DNA of 64,000 nucleotides from Chryseobacterium sp. 7. Its GTDB lineage: Bacteria; Bacteroidota; Bacteroidia; Flavobacteriales; Weeksellaceae. Position numbers and translations under genes: made by a program. Below, one piece after another: positions 27,012-36,304 of the stretch (position 1 is the first letter of the stretch; each line of letters begins with the position of its first letter). The stretch lies in assembly GCF_003663845.1 (NCBI RefSeq), contig NZ_RCCA01000001.1:2294001-2358000 (forward strand). The letters run 5' to 3'. The notes below the pieces were generated by a model. It made no database searches and had not been told where the DNA came from. It saw only the letters and a program-made list of their open reading frames with translations.

Positions 27012-29249
27012 CTATAGTCTGAATTCCAGTTTCACGTTAAAGAAACGTCCTGTAAGACGTACCGGAACAGGATACATATAATTGCTGTTATAGTCTGTAA
27101 TCCATTGGTTCGCAACCGTATTGTTGATATTAAAGGCATTGAAAACCTGAACACCTAGTGTAAGTTCTTCAAAATTCCCCCAGAAACCGGATCTCTTATT
27201 TTTTTCTTTTGGATCGATAAATACTTTCGTCAGTCCTAAATCTACTCGTTTGTAAGAAGGAAGTGTCTGCTGGTAGTTGTAAGCAGCATTAAAATCAGGC
27301 TGTCCGTTACTGTTGAACATTACAGGAGCTCCTGTAGGTAATCCCATAGCGTATACCAAAGTAAGGTTTACACGCATAGACGGGAAGCTCGGCATATAAT
27401 CCTGATAGAACATGGCAAACCTTAACCTTTGGTCTGTAGGTCTCGGAATATCTCCTTTTCCGTCAATATTTTCATAAACTCTGGCATAGCTTGCAGATAA
27501 CCAAGAATCTACACCCGGTACAAATTCTCCGAATAATCTGGTATCAATACCATAAGCATATCCTTTAGAATTATTCTGCCCGGAGTAACGGATCCTTACA
27601 TTATCCATATAGTATGGAATCAGATTATCCATTTTCTTATAATAAAGTTCCGTAGTCAGTTTAAATGGCCTGTCATACATCTGGAACTCATAATCATTGG
27701 CAAGAATTACCTGGATAGAACGCTGTGATTTTATATTTGAATTAAAATTACCATCTAAATCCTTGATTTCTTTATAGAAAGGAGCTTGATAATAGATACC
27801 TCCGGAAATTTTAAACAACATATCACTGTCCCAATCTGGTTTTATGGCAAACTGAGCTCTTGGAGAGAAAATAGTTTCTTTGTTAAAACTCCAGTTCGCA
27901 ACACGTACTCCGGCATTCACAAATACTTTACTTGCTCCCCAATAAAACTTCTGTGAATACTGAGCATAGGCAGACAGTCTTGTCGGCTCAATATTATTTT
28001 GTCCGGCAATATAGTACGCAAGCTTAAGATCTCCTGTATTTCCGGTTCTCGGGTCAATCACTTCCGGTCTTGGAAGGCTGTACCCTGCCGAATCTACCAA
28101 TTTCCATTCATTGGTAAGATCTTTCAGGTTTTCTTTCTCATATTTGAATCCAACCTCAAAATCGGTATTAACGTTAGGAGAAAATTTGGCTCTGAACTGT
28201 GTTCCGTATGTTCTTACAAATAAATCGTTTCTTGCATGTTCTATTTGTCCCCCCACATCAAAAGAGGTCACAGGCTGTTGTGTAACAGGATCAAAAGTCT
28301 GCAGTTCGTACGCTGACTGTATGGTATAATATTCTCTTTCTCTGTTCTGATAAGCAAAGGCATCCAAGGTAAGCTTCCATTTGTCTGCAGGCTTATAGTT
28401 CATGGAGAATGTACCCATCATATTTTTATACTGGTCGTTTTCCTGCCCTCCATAGCCGATATTTACGGTAATAGGCTGCTGAAGGCTTCCGAACGTAACA
28501 CTTTTCGCTTTAGGAATCATCTGATAATCATTCTTGGAATAATATCCGATGAATGACATGGAAAATTTATCACTTACATGATAGTTCAGATAAGACTGAA
28601 AATCCCAATACGTAGGGTTAAAATCTGTATCTTCTTTTAAGGTATTAAGAACAAGATTGGTATTTCTGTATCTTCCGGAAAATAAGGCTGTAAATTTTTT
28701 ATTTTTTGAAGCGAGACCTGTTGTAAGCCTTCCTCCAATTAAACTGGCCTCTCCTGAAACTTCAAATTTTTCAGGCTCACGGTAATAGATGTTTAAAGCT
28801 GATGACATTTTATCACCATACTTCGCTTCAAATCCACCTGCTGAGAAATTCACTGCGGATACCATATCCGGGTTGATGATACTCATCCCTTCCTGTTGAG
28901 AGTTTCTGATCAGGAAAGGTCTGTAGATCTCAATATCATTAATGTAGATCAGGTTTTCGTCATAGTTTCCACCACGAACCATATATTGTGAAGACAGCTC
29001 GGTATTGGAGTTTACGGAAGGTAAAGTTTTAAGCAATCCTTCAATCCCACCATTGATAGAAGCTACTGATTTCGCTTCTTTCGCTGAAATTCTTACATTG
29101 GTAAGGTCATTGGTTCTTCCTGTTGCTTTTTTCTGGAAGACAACTTCCTCTATATCGGTCACTTTAGTGGTCGCCGTATCTTTTTTCCTTTGTTGGGAGA
29201 AAAGCAGTACAGGGACCATAAGGCTTAGCGGTAAAACTAGTTTTTTCAA
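27012..29249 (-). CDS. TonB-dependent outer-membrane receptor
   Basis: 745 residues. Signal peptide (to about residue 19), a TonB-box-like acidic stretch followed by I-E-E-V-V-F, a plug domain with S-V-A-S-I-N-G-G-I-E-G-L-L-K-T-L-P-S-V and Q-Y-M-V-R-G-G-N-Y-D-E-N-L-I-Y-I-N-D (about 50-170), then a 22-stranded barrel ending in the aromatic K-L-E-F-R-L. It lacks the N-terminal carboxypeptidase-like domain of many Bacteroidetes receptors and has no adjacent SusD. The ligand is unknown. It lies between kdsA (43 bases upstream, same strand) and the copper operon; a role in copper uptake is possible but not shown. Confidence 0.9.
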   Translation of the reverse strand: MKKLVLPLSLMVPVLLFSQQRKKDTATTKVTDIEEVVFQKKATGRTNDLTNVRISAKEAKSVASINGGIEGLLKTLPSVNSNTELSSQYMVRGGNYDENLIYINDIEIYRPFLIRNSQQEGMSIINPDMVSAVNFSAGGFEAKYGDKMSSALNIYYREPEKFEVSGEASLIGGRLTTGLASKNKKFTALFSGRYRNTNLVLNTLKEDTDFNPTYWDFQSYLNYHVSDKFSMSFIGYYSKNDYQMIPKAKSVTFGSLQQPITVNIGYGGQENDQYKNMMGTFSMNYKPADKWKLTLDAFAYQNREREYYTIQSAYELQTFDPVTQQPVTSFDVGGQIEHARNDLFVRTYGTQFRAKFSPNVNTDFEVGFKYEKENLKDLTNEWKLVDSAGYSLPRPEVIDPRTGNTGDLKLAYYIAGQNNIEPTRLSAYAQYSQKFYWGASKVFVNAGVRVANWSFNKETIFSPRAQFAIKPDWDSDMLFKISGGIYYQAPFYKEIKDLDGNFNSNIKSQRSIQVILANDYEFQMYDRPFKLTTELYYKKMDNLIPYYMDNVRIRYSGQNNSKGYAYGIDTRLFGEFVPGVDSWLSASYARVYENIDGKGDIPRPTDQRLRFAMFYQDYMPSFPSMRVNLTLVYAMGLPTGAPVMFNSNGQPDFNAAYNYQQTLPSYKRVDLGLTKVFIDPKEKNKRSGFWGNFEELTLGVQVFNAFNINNTVANQWITDYNSNYMYPVPVRLTGRFFNVKLEFRL

Positions 29250-29292
29250 AAGAAATATTTTAGAATTTCTAAAATTAATGTTTTTTTAACAA

Positions 29293-30102
29293 TTACAAAA
29301 TTGATTCTCTAATTCTTGTCAATTTTTGTAACAAATCTTCTAATAAATCTAATCTTAACATGTTGGCACCATCAGACAATGCGGTTTCCGGTGTAGGGTG
29401 CGTTTCTATGAAAATTCCGTCTGCTCCTACTGCAATTCCTGCTTTGGCAACGGTTTCAATAAGGTCCGGTCTTCCTCCCGTAACTCCTGAGCTTTGATTA
29501 GGCTGTTGTAAAGAGTGGGTAACATCCAAAATCACAGGTGCATATTCTCTCATGGTAGGAATTCCTCTGTAATCTACAATCAGATCTGTATACCCGAAAG
29601 AATTTCCTCTTTCAATAATGGCAACTTTCTCGTTATTAGAATCTGTAATTTTCTGAACGGCAAATTTCATGGCTTCCGGAGAAAGGAACTGCCCTTTTTT
29701 CAAAGTCACACACTTTCCTGTTTGTGCTGCAGCCACCAATAGATCGGTCTGGCGAACAAGAAATGCCGGAATCTGTAGAACATCTACATATTGTGCTGCC
29801 AATGCCGCATGTTCATTTTCATGAATATCTGTTGTGGTAGGAATATTGAACGTCTCTCCTACTTTTTTAAGGATTTCAAGAGATTTCTCTTCACCAATCG
29901 TCGTGAAAGAATCTACACGGCTTCTGTTGGCCTTTTTGAAACTTCCTTTGAAAATATACGGAATATTATATTTATCTGTAAGGCTGATTACTTTTTCAGC
30001 GATTCTAAGTGCCATATCTTCCCCTTCAATAATACAAGGTCCGGCAATAAGGAAAAAGTTCTTTGAATCTTTGTGCGAAATATTATCTAAATACTGAATC
30101 AT
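29293..30102 (-). CDS. kdsA: 3-deoxy-8-phosphooctulonate (KDO-8-P) synthase
   Basis: Condenses phosphoenolpyruvate with D-arabinose 5-phosphate to KDO 8-phosphate, the first committed step of the KDO part of lipopolysaccharide. 269 residues, near the usual ~280. Signature stretches: A-G-P-C-I-I-E-G (with the Cys of the metal-dependent class), F-K-G-S-F-K-K-A-N-R-S, T-D-I-H-E, L-K-K-G-Q-F-L-S-P-E, F-G-Y-T-D-L-I-V-D-Y-R, D-V-T-H-S-L-Q-Q-P, and E-T-H-P. The partner kdsB is elsewhere in this window (53.4 kb). Precedes the TonB receptor gene by 43 bases. Confidence 0.96.
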   Translation of the reverse strand: MIQYLDNISHKDSKNFFLIAGPCIIEGEDMALRIAEKVISLTDKYNIPYIFKGSFKKANRSRVDSFTTIGEEKSLEILKKVGETFNIPTTTDIHENEHAALAAQYVDVLQIPAFLVRQTDLLVAAAQTGKCVTLKKGQFLSPEAMKFAVQKITDSNNEKVAIIERGNSFGYTDLIVDYRGIPTMREYAPVILDVTHSLQQPNQSSGVTGGRPDLIETVAKAGIAVGADGIFIETHPTPETALSDGANMLRLDLLEDLLQKLTRIRESIL

Positions 30103-30413
30103 TTTTGTTGTAATTAAAAAGTTCAGTAAAAATACTTAGAAAGTTTCACAAATGGAAATTATTTGATTGCTTTAACAGGCTATGATTGAAATAGTCTTTT
30201 GAGTCTTTTGAATTCTTGAATTTCCGATTATTAAATTGATAAATGCTTCGGCAAGCTCAGCATGACAGCCCTAATACTATCTGTTATATTAATTTGAAAA
30301 CTATGATAACCAGTATAAACAACTCTATGGCAAACACATCAGAATTCGCGTTACATTAATGTTATTTTATAGCGATGTCATACTGAGCTGTTGAAGCATC
30401 TGCAATGATTTAT
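30103..30413. repeat. Intergenic region with a dispersed-type inverted repeat
   Basis: No gene seen. TGCTTCGGCAAGCTCAGCATGACA-like sequence at 30244-30267 is an imperfect inverted copy of 30376-30398 (TGTCATACTGAGC...TTGAAGCA). A related pair occurs at 56011-56087, so this is a dispersed intergenic repeat family of the GCTTCGACAAGCTCAG...TGACA type. Confidence 0.6.
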
Positions 30414-30938
30414 TTAAAATTTCTTTAAAACCTTCTCAAACGTATTTACGTTTCTGCTGGTAAACTGATCTTTAAGGCTTTTTTTGCCCAGCACTTTTCC
30501 AAAGGTTGAATCTAAGGTATTTCCTTTCGGTACCTGCCAGTAAAATATATTATTAATGATTTCTGCCTTTTCATTTTCTACCCGACCTGCTTTTTGAAAT
30601 TCCTCCATTAGAATTTTTTCCACTCCCGGAATACCGACAAAAGCATAAATATGAAGTTCATCACTCTTATCAAAAGGAATACTGTTCCAGAAAATTTCCG
30701 TTTCTTCCTGAGATTTTACAAACAAAAAGGCTTCGTAAGAAAAATGTTCCGACATCGCTTTTTCCAAAATGGTTTTCAGCTCCTCTACCTTTTTATCCGA
30801 AGAAAAAACAATATTTCCTGAAGCCAGAATTGAACTCACATCCTTCATTCCGGCATTTTTAAAAACCTGGCATACATCAGCCATTTTCATATTGGTTCCT
30901 TTTACATTGACGCCGCGGAGAAAAGCACAGTATTTCAT
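30414..30938 (-). CDS. DUF1697 family protein
   Basis: 174 residues, the usual length. Family features are plain: Y-C-A-F-L-R-G-V-N-V-K-G at the N-terminus, M-K-M-A-D, I-L-A-S-G-N-I-V-F-S-S, and the C-terminal S-T-F-G-K-V-L-G-K-K ... T-S-R-N-V-N-T. The family has a ferredoxin-like two-domain fold and no known reaction. Cytoplasmic. The spacer just beyond its start contains an AGGTTTTAGGTAATAGGTT low-complexity repeat like that near 51.4 kb. Confidence 0.85.
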   Translation of the reverse strand: MKYCAFLRGVNVKGTNMKMADVCQVFKNAGMKDVSSILASGNIVFSSDKKVEELKTILEKAMSEHFSYEAFLFVKSQEETEIFWNSIPFDKSDELHIYAFVGIPGVEKILMEEFQKAGRVENEKAEIINNIFYWQVPKGNTLDSTFGKVLGKKSLKDQFTSRNVNTFEKVLKKF

Positions 30939-31013
30939 TTTTTTAGGTTTTAGGTAATAGGTTGCAGTTTTTGAGCCTTAGAGTTTGAGAGTACTAGAGC
31001 GATTATAAATCTT

Positions 31014-32506
31014 TTAATCAACTCTAATGTACAAATTATAGTCTGTTCCAGAAGGTTTCAGGTTGTAAATTTTTTCTAAAATCTTATTGTCACTTTTCAG
31101 ATGATCCTTTACTCTGAATTCTTTCAAAAGCTTATAGTGAGTTTTATAATACTCTGCATTTGCATTCTTTTCTTCGTATAGGTTTTCGTAAGAAAGAAGA
31201 TATTTCGGTTTTCTTGTTTTTACGGTATTGATCCAGTAATTTACTTTATCTTTTTTATCTCCTCCTGAATTTGTTTATCTACCAATCCAACCTCATCAAT
31301 CGTTTTTAGTCCTGAGAAATAAGGTACATAACCAGCTGGTTCCAATAAGATCCACTGGTTTTTATCTTTTTCATATTGGTTTAAGAATGTTCCAATTGTT
31401 CTGCGGTAGTTCCATTCTCCGTTTCCTGTTGCAATACAGTGAACAGTCTGGAAAACAAGCATCGGGAAAATATAGAATATTACAAGTAATGACAACCACA
31501 GGTTTCTCTTCTCTTTCTGCTCCAATACAAAAATAAGAATAGGAACGAAAAGTAAAAGTTGCGGCACCCAGTAATACCAGTCGAACAAGCTTTTCTGAGA
31601 AATAAATATAATCTGTTTTGCCCATCCGAAAAGGAAGATTATCCATAGAAAATAGTTTCTTTTTTCTCTTTGTCTGATCAGATAGATAAAGCAAACCAGC
31701 TCAAAAATCAGGATCACAATAGTCATTGGATTAAAATCTCCGGGAACTTTCAGCATTCCCCAGAAGTTTCCGAAGCTTTTAAAAAAGTAACCTATATGCT
31801 GCTGGATCGTTAAGTTTTCACTGTAAAGAAGTTTTTTAGCTGTAATGGTGTTATTCACCAATTCTCCAAAGTAGAACCAATTGAAAGCAACCGTGGATAA
31901 AACCCCCAGGGCTCCTCCAAAAATATAATTCCATCTGATTTTTTTATTCCAGAACAGGTCTACAAGAAATACAATTCCAAGGAAGATCACAGTATCAATT
32001 CTGGTAAACATAATCAATACCGGAAGAATTGTCAGCACCCATTTTTTGCCTTTAAAAAAACCATAATATAATAATGACATCTCCAGAAAGAACAGAAGCC
32101 CATACTCCATTCCTAGAATGGAGATTTTAATGGATGGCGGCAAAATACCGATCAGAAATATAAAAATAGCTTTATGCCAAGGGTTTTTAAGAACCAAATG
32201 AGAAAGCAGTAAAGTTCCTATTGTAAATAATAGCGAATTGAAAATCAGAAGAGGTTCAATAAAGTATTCTTTTCCAAAAACAAGATTGAAAATATAAGAC
32301 ACAAAAACATATAGATGTGTGGTAGACGCAGAAATTTTGGTATCTCCATTGAAACCAATTACGCCATAATCCAGAAGATTCTGGGCGACCCGCCATGTAA
32401 TAAACGCATCTTCCTGAATGTAATGCGTAAGTAAAAAAAGAAGCTTAAAAGCAACAGTAGCTATTACAGCATAGATTGGGAACCTGCTATTTTTTGTTTC
32501 AGCCAT
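31014..32506 (-). CDS. Multi-pass GT-C-type glycosyltransferase-like membrane protein, -1 frameshift near the 3' end
   Basis: The intact frame (31241-32506) encodes 421 residues with about 10-11 transmembrane helices and an early periplasmic loop Y-I-Q-E-D-A-F-I-T-W-R, where an acidic pair is placed like the catalytic D/E of GT-C (GT39-like) enzymes that use polyprenyl-phosphate sugars. The stop at 31241 looks wrong: coding sequence continues in another frame (K-D-K-V-N-Y-W-I-N-T-V-K-T-R-K-P-K-Y-L to the TAA at 31014-31016). One additional A in the minus-strand A6 run (plus-strand 31251-31256) restores a protein of about 497 residues. The family has no assigned sugar. Its neighbour upstream is a GT117-type protein. 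Confidence 0.72.
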
Positions 32507-32563
32507 TATGTATTTTTAATTGTACAAATATAATCTTAATATTCAGGATTCCCAATAAATAAA

Positions 32564-32587
32564 AAAACGGAACCGAAGTTCCGTTTT
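32564..32587 (-). terminator. Terminator after the GT117 gene
   Basis: AAAACGGAAC-CGAA-GTTCCGTTTT, a 10-bp stem, lies 8 bases past the stop of the GT117 gene; T-rich on the minus strand beyond it. It separates this gene from the GT-C-like gene. Confidence 0.8.
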
Positions 32588-32595
32588 AAAGTATG

Positions 32596-35500
32596 TTATT
32601 TTGTTGCTTTGATAATTGCGTTGGTAATCTGACTTTCTTTTTCTTTTGAATAAGTGGAGTCATAAGGTTCCATCACATCAAATAAATACTGATAGAATGG
32701 CGTGATCTGCTGAACATTTTCAGACTCTTTCATGGCCTTTTCTCTACCCATTTCCTGAAGGTCTTTGATAAATACATTGAACTTTTTATCAATTGGCTCT
32801 ATGGATTTTACCAGATAAGCGTATGCTTTTTCTTTCTGTCCGATTTTTGTGTAAGCATCCGTTACAGCAGAAACCACAAGAGAATATTCCATCGGTTTTG
32901 TTCTCATCTGTCTTCTTAGGTAACTTTGGTCTGCTTTGGATAGGCTTAAATAATAATCGTATTCTTCAAAGATTCCTTTTTTAAGTACCTCAGCAATCTG
33001 AAGACCTTTCTGCTCCTGACCTGCGATGATGTATCCCGAAACAATTGAGCTTAATGAGCGTGGATCATTATATTTCTCAGCAGGAATTTCTTTGGCTGCA
33101 AGGTCCAGAATTTCTAATGCTTTCGCTTTCTGTCCACTTAATGCAAGTGCCGAAGCAGCTCTGCTTGCTGACATTCTGTAGCTGATGATATTAGAAGTAG
33201 CTGTTTCATCAAAGTGAGCATTTAAGTTTTTGAAGTTCCCCCATCTGAAGTTTTTCACTACGTTATAAAGAGAATTGGCATCTACTCTTCCCATATCTCC
33301 ATCAGCTGTTGGAGGTGTTTGGATAGGAATTAATCGGTAGCTGAATCCGTCAAACTGAAGATAATCGTTCAGGTAGAAAATATTCTCACTGTCATAGATA
33401 CCTCCTGATGAGAAGTTGATTGGACGCTTCCAGTCGAAGTTCGCCAAAAGATCCATCAAAATAAGGTTGTTTTTATACAATGTATTTCCTTTGTAAGTAA
33501 TCATAATCTGATTTGCTACGTTTGGAAGATCTTCTTTGTTGATGATTCCTGCTTTCAAAGCATTCTCTTTATTTACCGGAAGGATGAATTTGTTAACCGG
33601 AAGAATATTATATTTTTCATATTTCTCTTCTCCGAAGTACATTTTCAATAACTCGTCTTTTTCAGGAGATTTGAATTTAATGAATTCAATTGCCTGTTTC
33701 AGTGTTAAAGAATCCTGAGTAAGATATTTTCTGAAAGACTGGAATTCTGTATCCGGAGCTCCCTGTTCTTTCAACATAGAGAAAACACCTTCCCAATCTT
33801 CCTTCTTCATCATATAAATCTGGTCATTTACACCATCTCTGTAATCGTCATGGGTCAACTGGCTAGGGATTCCCATAGCGTTGTACGTTCTTCTTTTAAT
33901 CTGATCAAGGTTCCATGGAGTTGAAGCAAGGGTAAAGTTCACTACCTTCACATCATCTCTGAATTGTTCAGTCTCCTGAATCGCCCAAACCGGGTAAGTA
34001 TCATTATCTCCGTAAACGAAAAGGATATCATTTTTCGGTAATGATTTTAATACTGAATAGGCATAATCGTAAGCTGTATACCTGTTGCTTCTGTCATGAA
34101 CATTATAGTTCTGGAAGCCCATCATGAAAGGTACTCCTAATAAAACCACTCCTAAACCGATGTTGGCTCCGTTTGATTTTATTTTGGACTGTAAGAACCA
34201 TAAGATAGCTCCTGCTCCCAAACCAATCCAGATGGCAAATGCGTAGAATGAACCTACCATTGCATAATCTCTTTCTCTCGGCTCAAAAGGTTTTACTCCT
34301 GTATAGAAAACAATTCCTACACTTGTTAATATAAATAAGGATAACAGTGCATAGAATCTTCCGAAGTCCCTGTTTAACTGGAAGAAAAATCCGATTAAAC
34401 CTAAAATTAATGGCAGGAAGAAGAACTTCACCGTACTTTCATTCATGAATTTTGCAGGCATCTTGTCCTGATTTCCTACCGTAGCATTATCAATGAAAGG
34501 AATTCCGGAAATCCAGTTTCCTTTTGTGCTTTCCATATTTCCTTCAAGGTCATTCTGTCTTCCTACGAAGTTCCACATCAGGTATCTTACAAAGTAATAT
34601 CCGTTCTGGAAAGAGATAAAGTAATCCATATTCTGAAGGAATGAAGGCTTCTGAACATTGATCAGGTTATAAGGTTTTACTTTCAGATAATCTGCAGCTG
34701 TAATAGATTTGTCTTCATATTTAGCTCTCAGTTCATCAAAGATCTGCTTAGCCTGTGGATTGTCTGCCACATCTTCATTACCATAGTTGAATGTAAAATC
34801 AGGAGCACCATACATAGAAATATAGTTGGCCATTACATCCTTATCTTCATTAAACATTCTTGGCATTAAGCTTACCTGAGACTTGTTGAATACATAATTG
34901 AAACGGTCTCCGGTTTTTCTGTAGGTTCCGGTTTTTTCATCTTTCTCGTAGATCTCTCCGGTTTTTTGTGTTTTGAAGCTTCCGTCCTCATTTTTCTCAA
35001 TTCCGTTAGCATCAAGGAATGCGGTATAGTTTTGTCCGTAGATTGTTGGCCAGTCACCATACTGTTCTCTGTTATAATAATCCAGCATACCAATTGCCGT
35101 ATCCGGATCATTAAGGTTCATTGGCGGGTTAGCATTCGCTCTGATAGGAATAACCATCCAGCAAGAGAATCCAATCATCATGAAAACTACAGATAATGCA
35201 GCCGTCTGATAAATATCTCTTTTTGCTTTTCTTGCATACTTAAGTAAGAAATAACAGATCGCTACCATCAAAACAAAAGCTGCAATTGTTCCTGAGTGGA
35301 AAGGAAGTCCAAGACCATTTACGAAGAAAATCTCAAGTCTTCCGAACATTGTCATAATTAAAGGGAAGATAATTTTGAAAACGATAATCAAAATTCCTAA
35401 GGTAATAAGGTTGGCCAAGATAAAGTTTTTCCAGGTAAACTTATAATTTCTTGCATAGTATACCAGACATACCGCAGGGATTGCCAGCATACACATCATA

Positions 35501-36081
35501 TGCACTCCCACAGAAAGTCCTAAAACGAAGAAAATAAGAATAATCCATCTTTCACTGTCTCCTGCTTTATACTCATTTTCCCATTTGGTGATTAACCAGA
35601 CCAAAAGCGCAATAAACATAGAAGCCATAGAGTAAACCTCACCTTCTACTGCCGAGAACCAGAACGTATCTGAGAATGTAAAGCAAAGTGCTCCTACCGC
35701 TCCGGCAAATAAAATAGAAATTTCCTGATGTTTAGTAATTTCTTCAAAATCTTTGTTCAAAAGTCTTCTCACAAAATGTGTGATCGTCCAGAACAAAAAT
35801 AAAATCGTCAGCGCACTGAACAATGCAGACATCGCGTTGATCACGATAGAATAGTTTTCGCCTTTTCCTAATGCAAAAATGGCTGCCACGGCACCCACTA
35901 TCTGGAATAAAGCAGCTCCGGGAGCGTGCGTTACTTCAAGTTTTACTGCAGAAGAAATGTACTCGCCACAATCCCAGAAACTGAAATTGGGTTCTATGGT
36001 GGACAAGTACGTGAAAAACGCAATGACGAAAATCACCCATCCTGAAACGGTGTTCCATTGCCTAAAAGTCCAATTTTTCAT
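32596..36081 (-). CDS. DUF2723 / glycosyltransferase family 117 membrane protein
   Basis: 1161 residues. The N-terminal half has about 12 transmembrane helices with the DUF2723 signature near the start: I-E-P-N-F-S-F-W-D-C-G-E-Y-I and T-H-A-P-G-A-A-L-F, where the Asp/Glu pair is the likely GT-C catalytic site. A large periplasmic middle region contains F-V-Y-G-D-N-D-T-Y-P-V-W. The C-terminal ~200 residues are helical repeats (TPR-like, with A-K-A-L-E-I-L-D-L-A and Q-K-E-K-A-Y-A-Y-L). These proteins are nearly universal in Bacteroidetes and are thought to act in protein or surface glycosylation. Length is normal. Confidence 0.9.
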   Translation of the reverse strand: MKNWTFRQWNTVSGWVIFVIAFFTYLSTIEPNFSFWDCGEYISSAVKLEVTHAPGAALFQIVGAVAAIFALGKGENYSIVINAMSALFSALTILFLFWTITHFVRRLLNKDFEEITKHQEISILFAGAVGALCFTFSDTFWFSAVEGEVYSMASMFIALLVWLITKWENEYKAGDSERWIILIFFVLGLSVGVHMMCMLAIPAVCLVYYARNYKFTWKNFILANLITLGILIIVFKIIFPLIMTMFGRLEIFFVNGLGLPFHSGTIAAFVLMVAICYFLLKYARKAKRDIYQTAALSVVFMMIGFSCWMVIPIRANANPPMNLNDPDTAIGMLDYYNREQYGDWPTIYGQNYTAFLDANGIEKNEDGSFKTQKTGEIYEKDEKTGTYRKTGDRFNYVFNKSQVSLMPRMFNEDKDVMANYISMYGAPDFTFNYGNEDVADNPQAKQIFDELRAKYEDKSITAADYLKVKPYNLINVQKPSFLQNMDYFISFQNGYYFVRYLMWNFVGRQNDLEGNMESTKGNWISGIPFIDNATVGNQDKMPAKFMNESTVKFFFLPLILGLIGFFFQLNRDFGRFYALLSLFILTSVGIVFYTGVKPFEPRERDYAMVGSFYAFAIWIGLGAGAILWFLQSKIKSNGANIGLGVVLLGVPFMMGFQNYNVHDRSNRYTAYDYAYSVLKSLPKNDILFVYGDNDTYPVWAIQETEQFRDDVKVVNFTLASTPWNLDQIKRRTYNAMGIPSQLTHDDYRDGVNDQIYMMKKEDWEGVFSMLKEQGAPDTEFQSFRKYLTQDSLTLKQAIEFIKFKSPEKDELLKMYFGEEKYEKYNILPVNKFILPVNKENALKAGIINKEDLPNVANQIMITYKGNTLYKNNLILMDLLANFDWKRPINFSSGGIYDSENIFYLNDYLQFDGFSYRLIPIQTPPTADGDMGRVDANSLYNVVKNFRWGNFKNLNAHFDETATSNIISYRMSASRAASALALSGQKAKALEILDLAAKEIPAEKYNDPRSLSSIVSGYIIAGQEQKGLQIAEVLKKGIFEEYDYYLSLSKADQSYLRRQMRTKPMEYSLVVSAVTDAYTKIGQKEKAYAYLVKSIEPIDKKFNVFIKDLQEMGREKAMKESENVQQITPFYQYLFDVMEPYDSTYSKEKESQITNAIIKATK

Positions 36082-36266
36082 AGTATTAAATCAATTATGC
36101 GAAAATAAGGCTTTTATCTTATTTTATGCGGGTTTTAACAAAATTTAAAAATTTTGGCGTAGTATTTGCGATTATAGACGTGTCAAAACTGTAAATACAA
36201 AAATAACTTTTTACAAAACTATGCCCTAGAAATCAAACAAAAGTTTAGTAATTATTTATTTTTTTG

Positions 36267-36274
36267 TATTTTTG
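36267..36274 (+). promoter_or_regulatory. -7 box TATTTTTG upstream of the cysteine-synthase-like gene
   Basis: Matches TAnnTTTG 30 bases before the ATG at 36305. The -33 position has GTTTAG rather than TTG. Confidence 0.5.
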
Positions 36275-36304
36275 CAGTCAGATTTTTATTGAAAATAACA
36301 AATA

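Noticed and set aside
27012..29249. Polysaccharide utilisation locus around the TonB receptor
   Set aside because: No SusD, glycanase or sensor gene adjacent; neighbours are kdsA and the copper operon.
30244..30398. Insertion sequence ends
   Set aside because: No transposase or target duplication between or beside the arms; more like small dispersed repeats.
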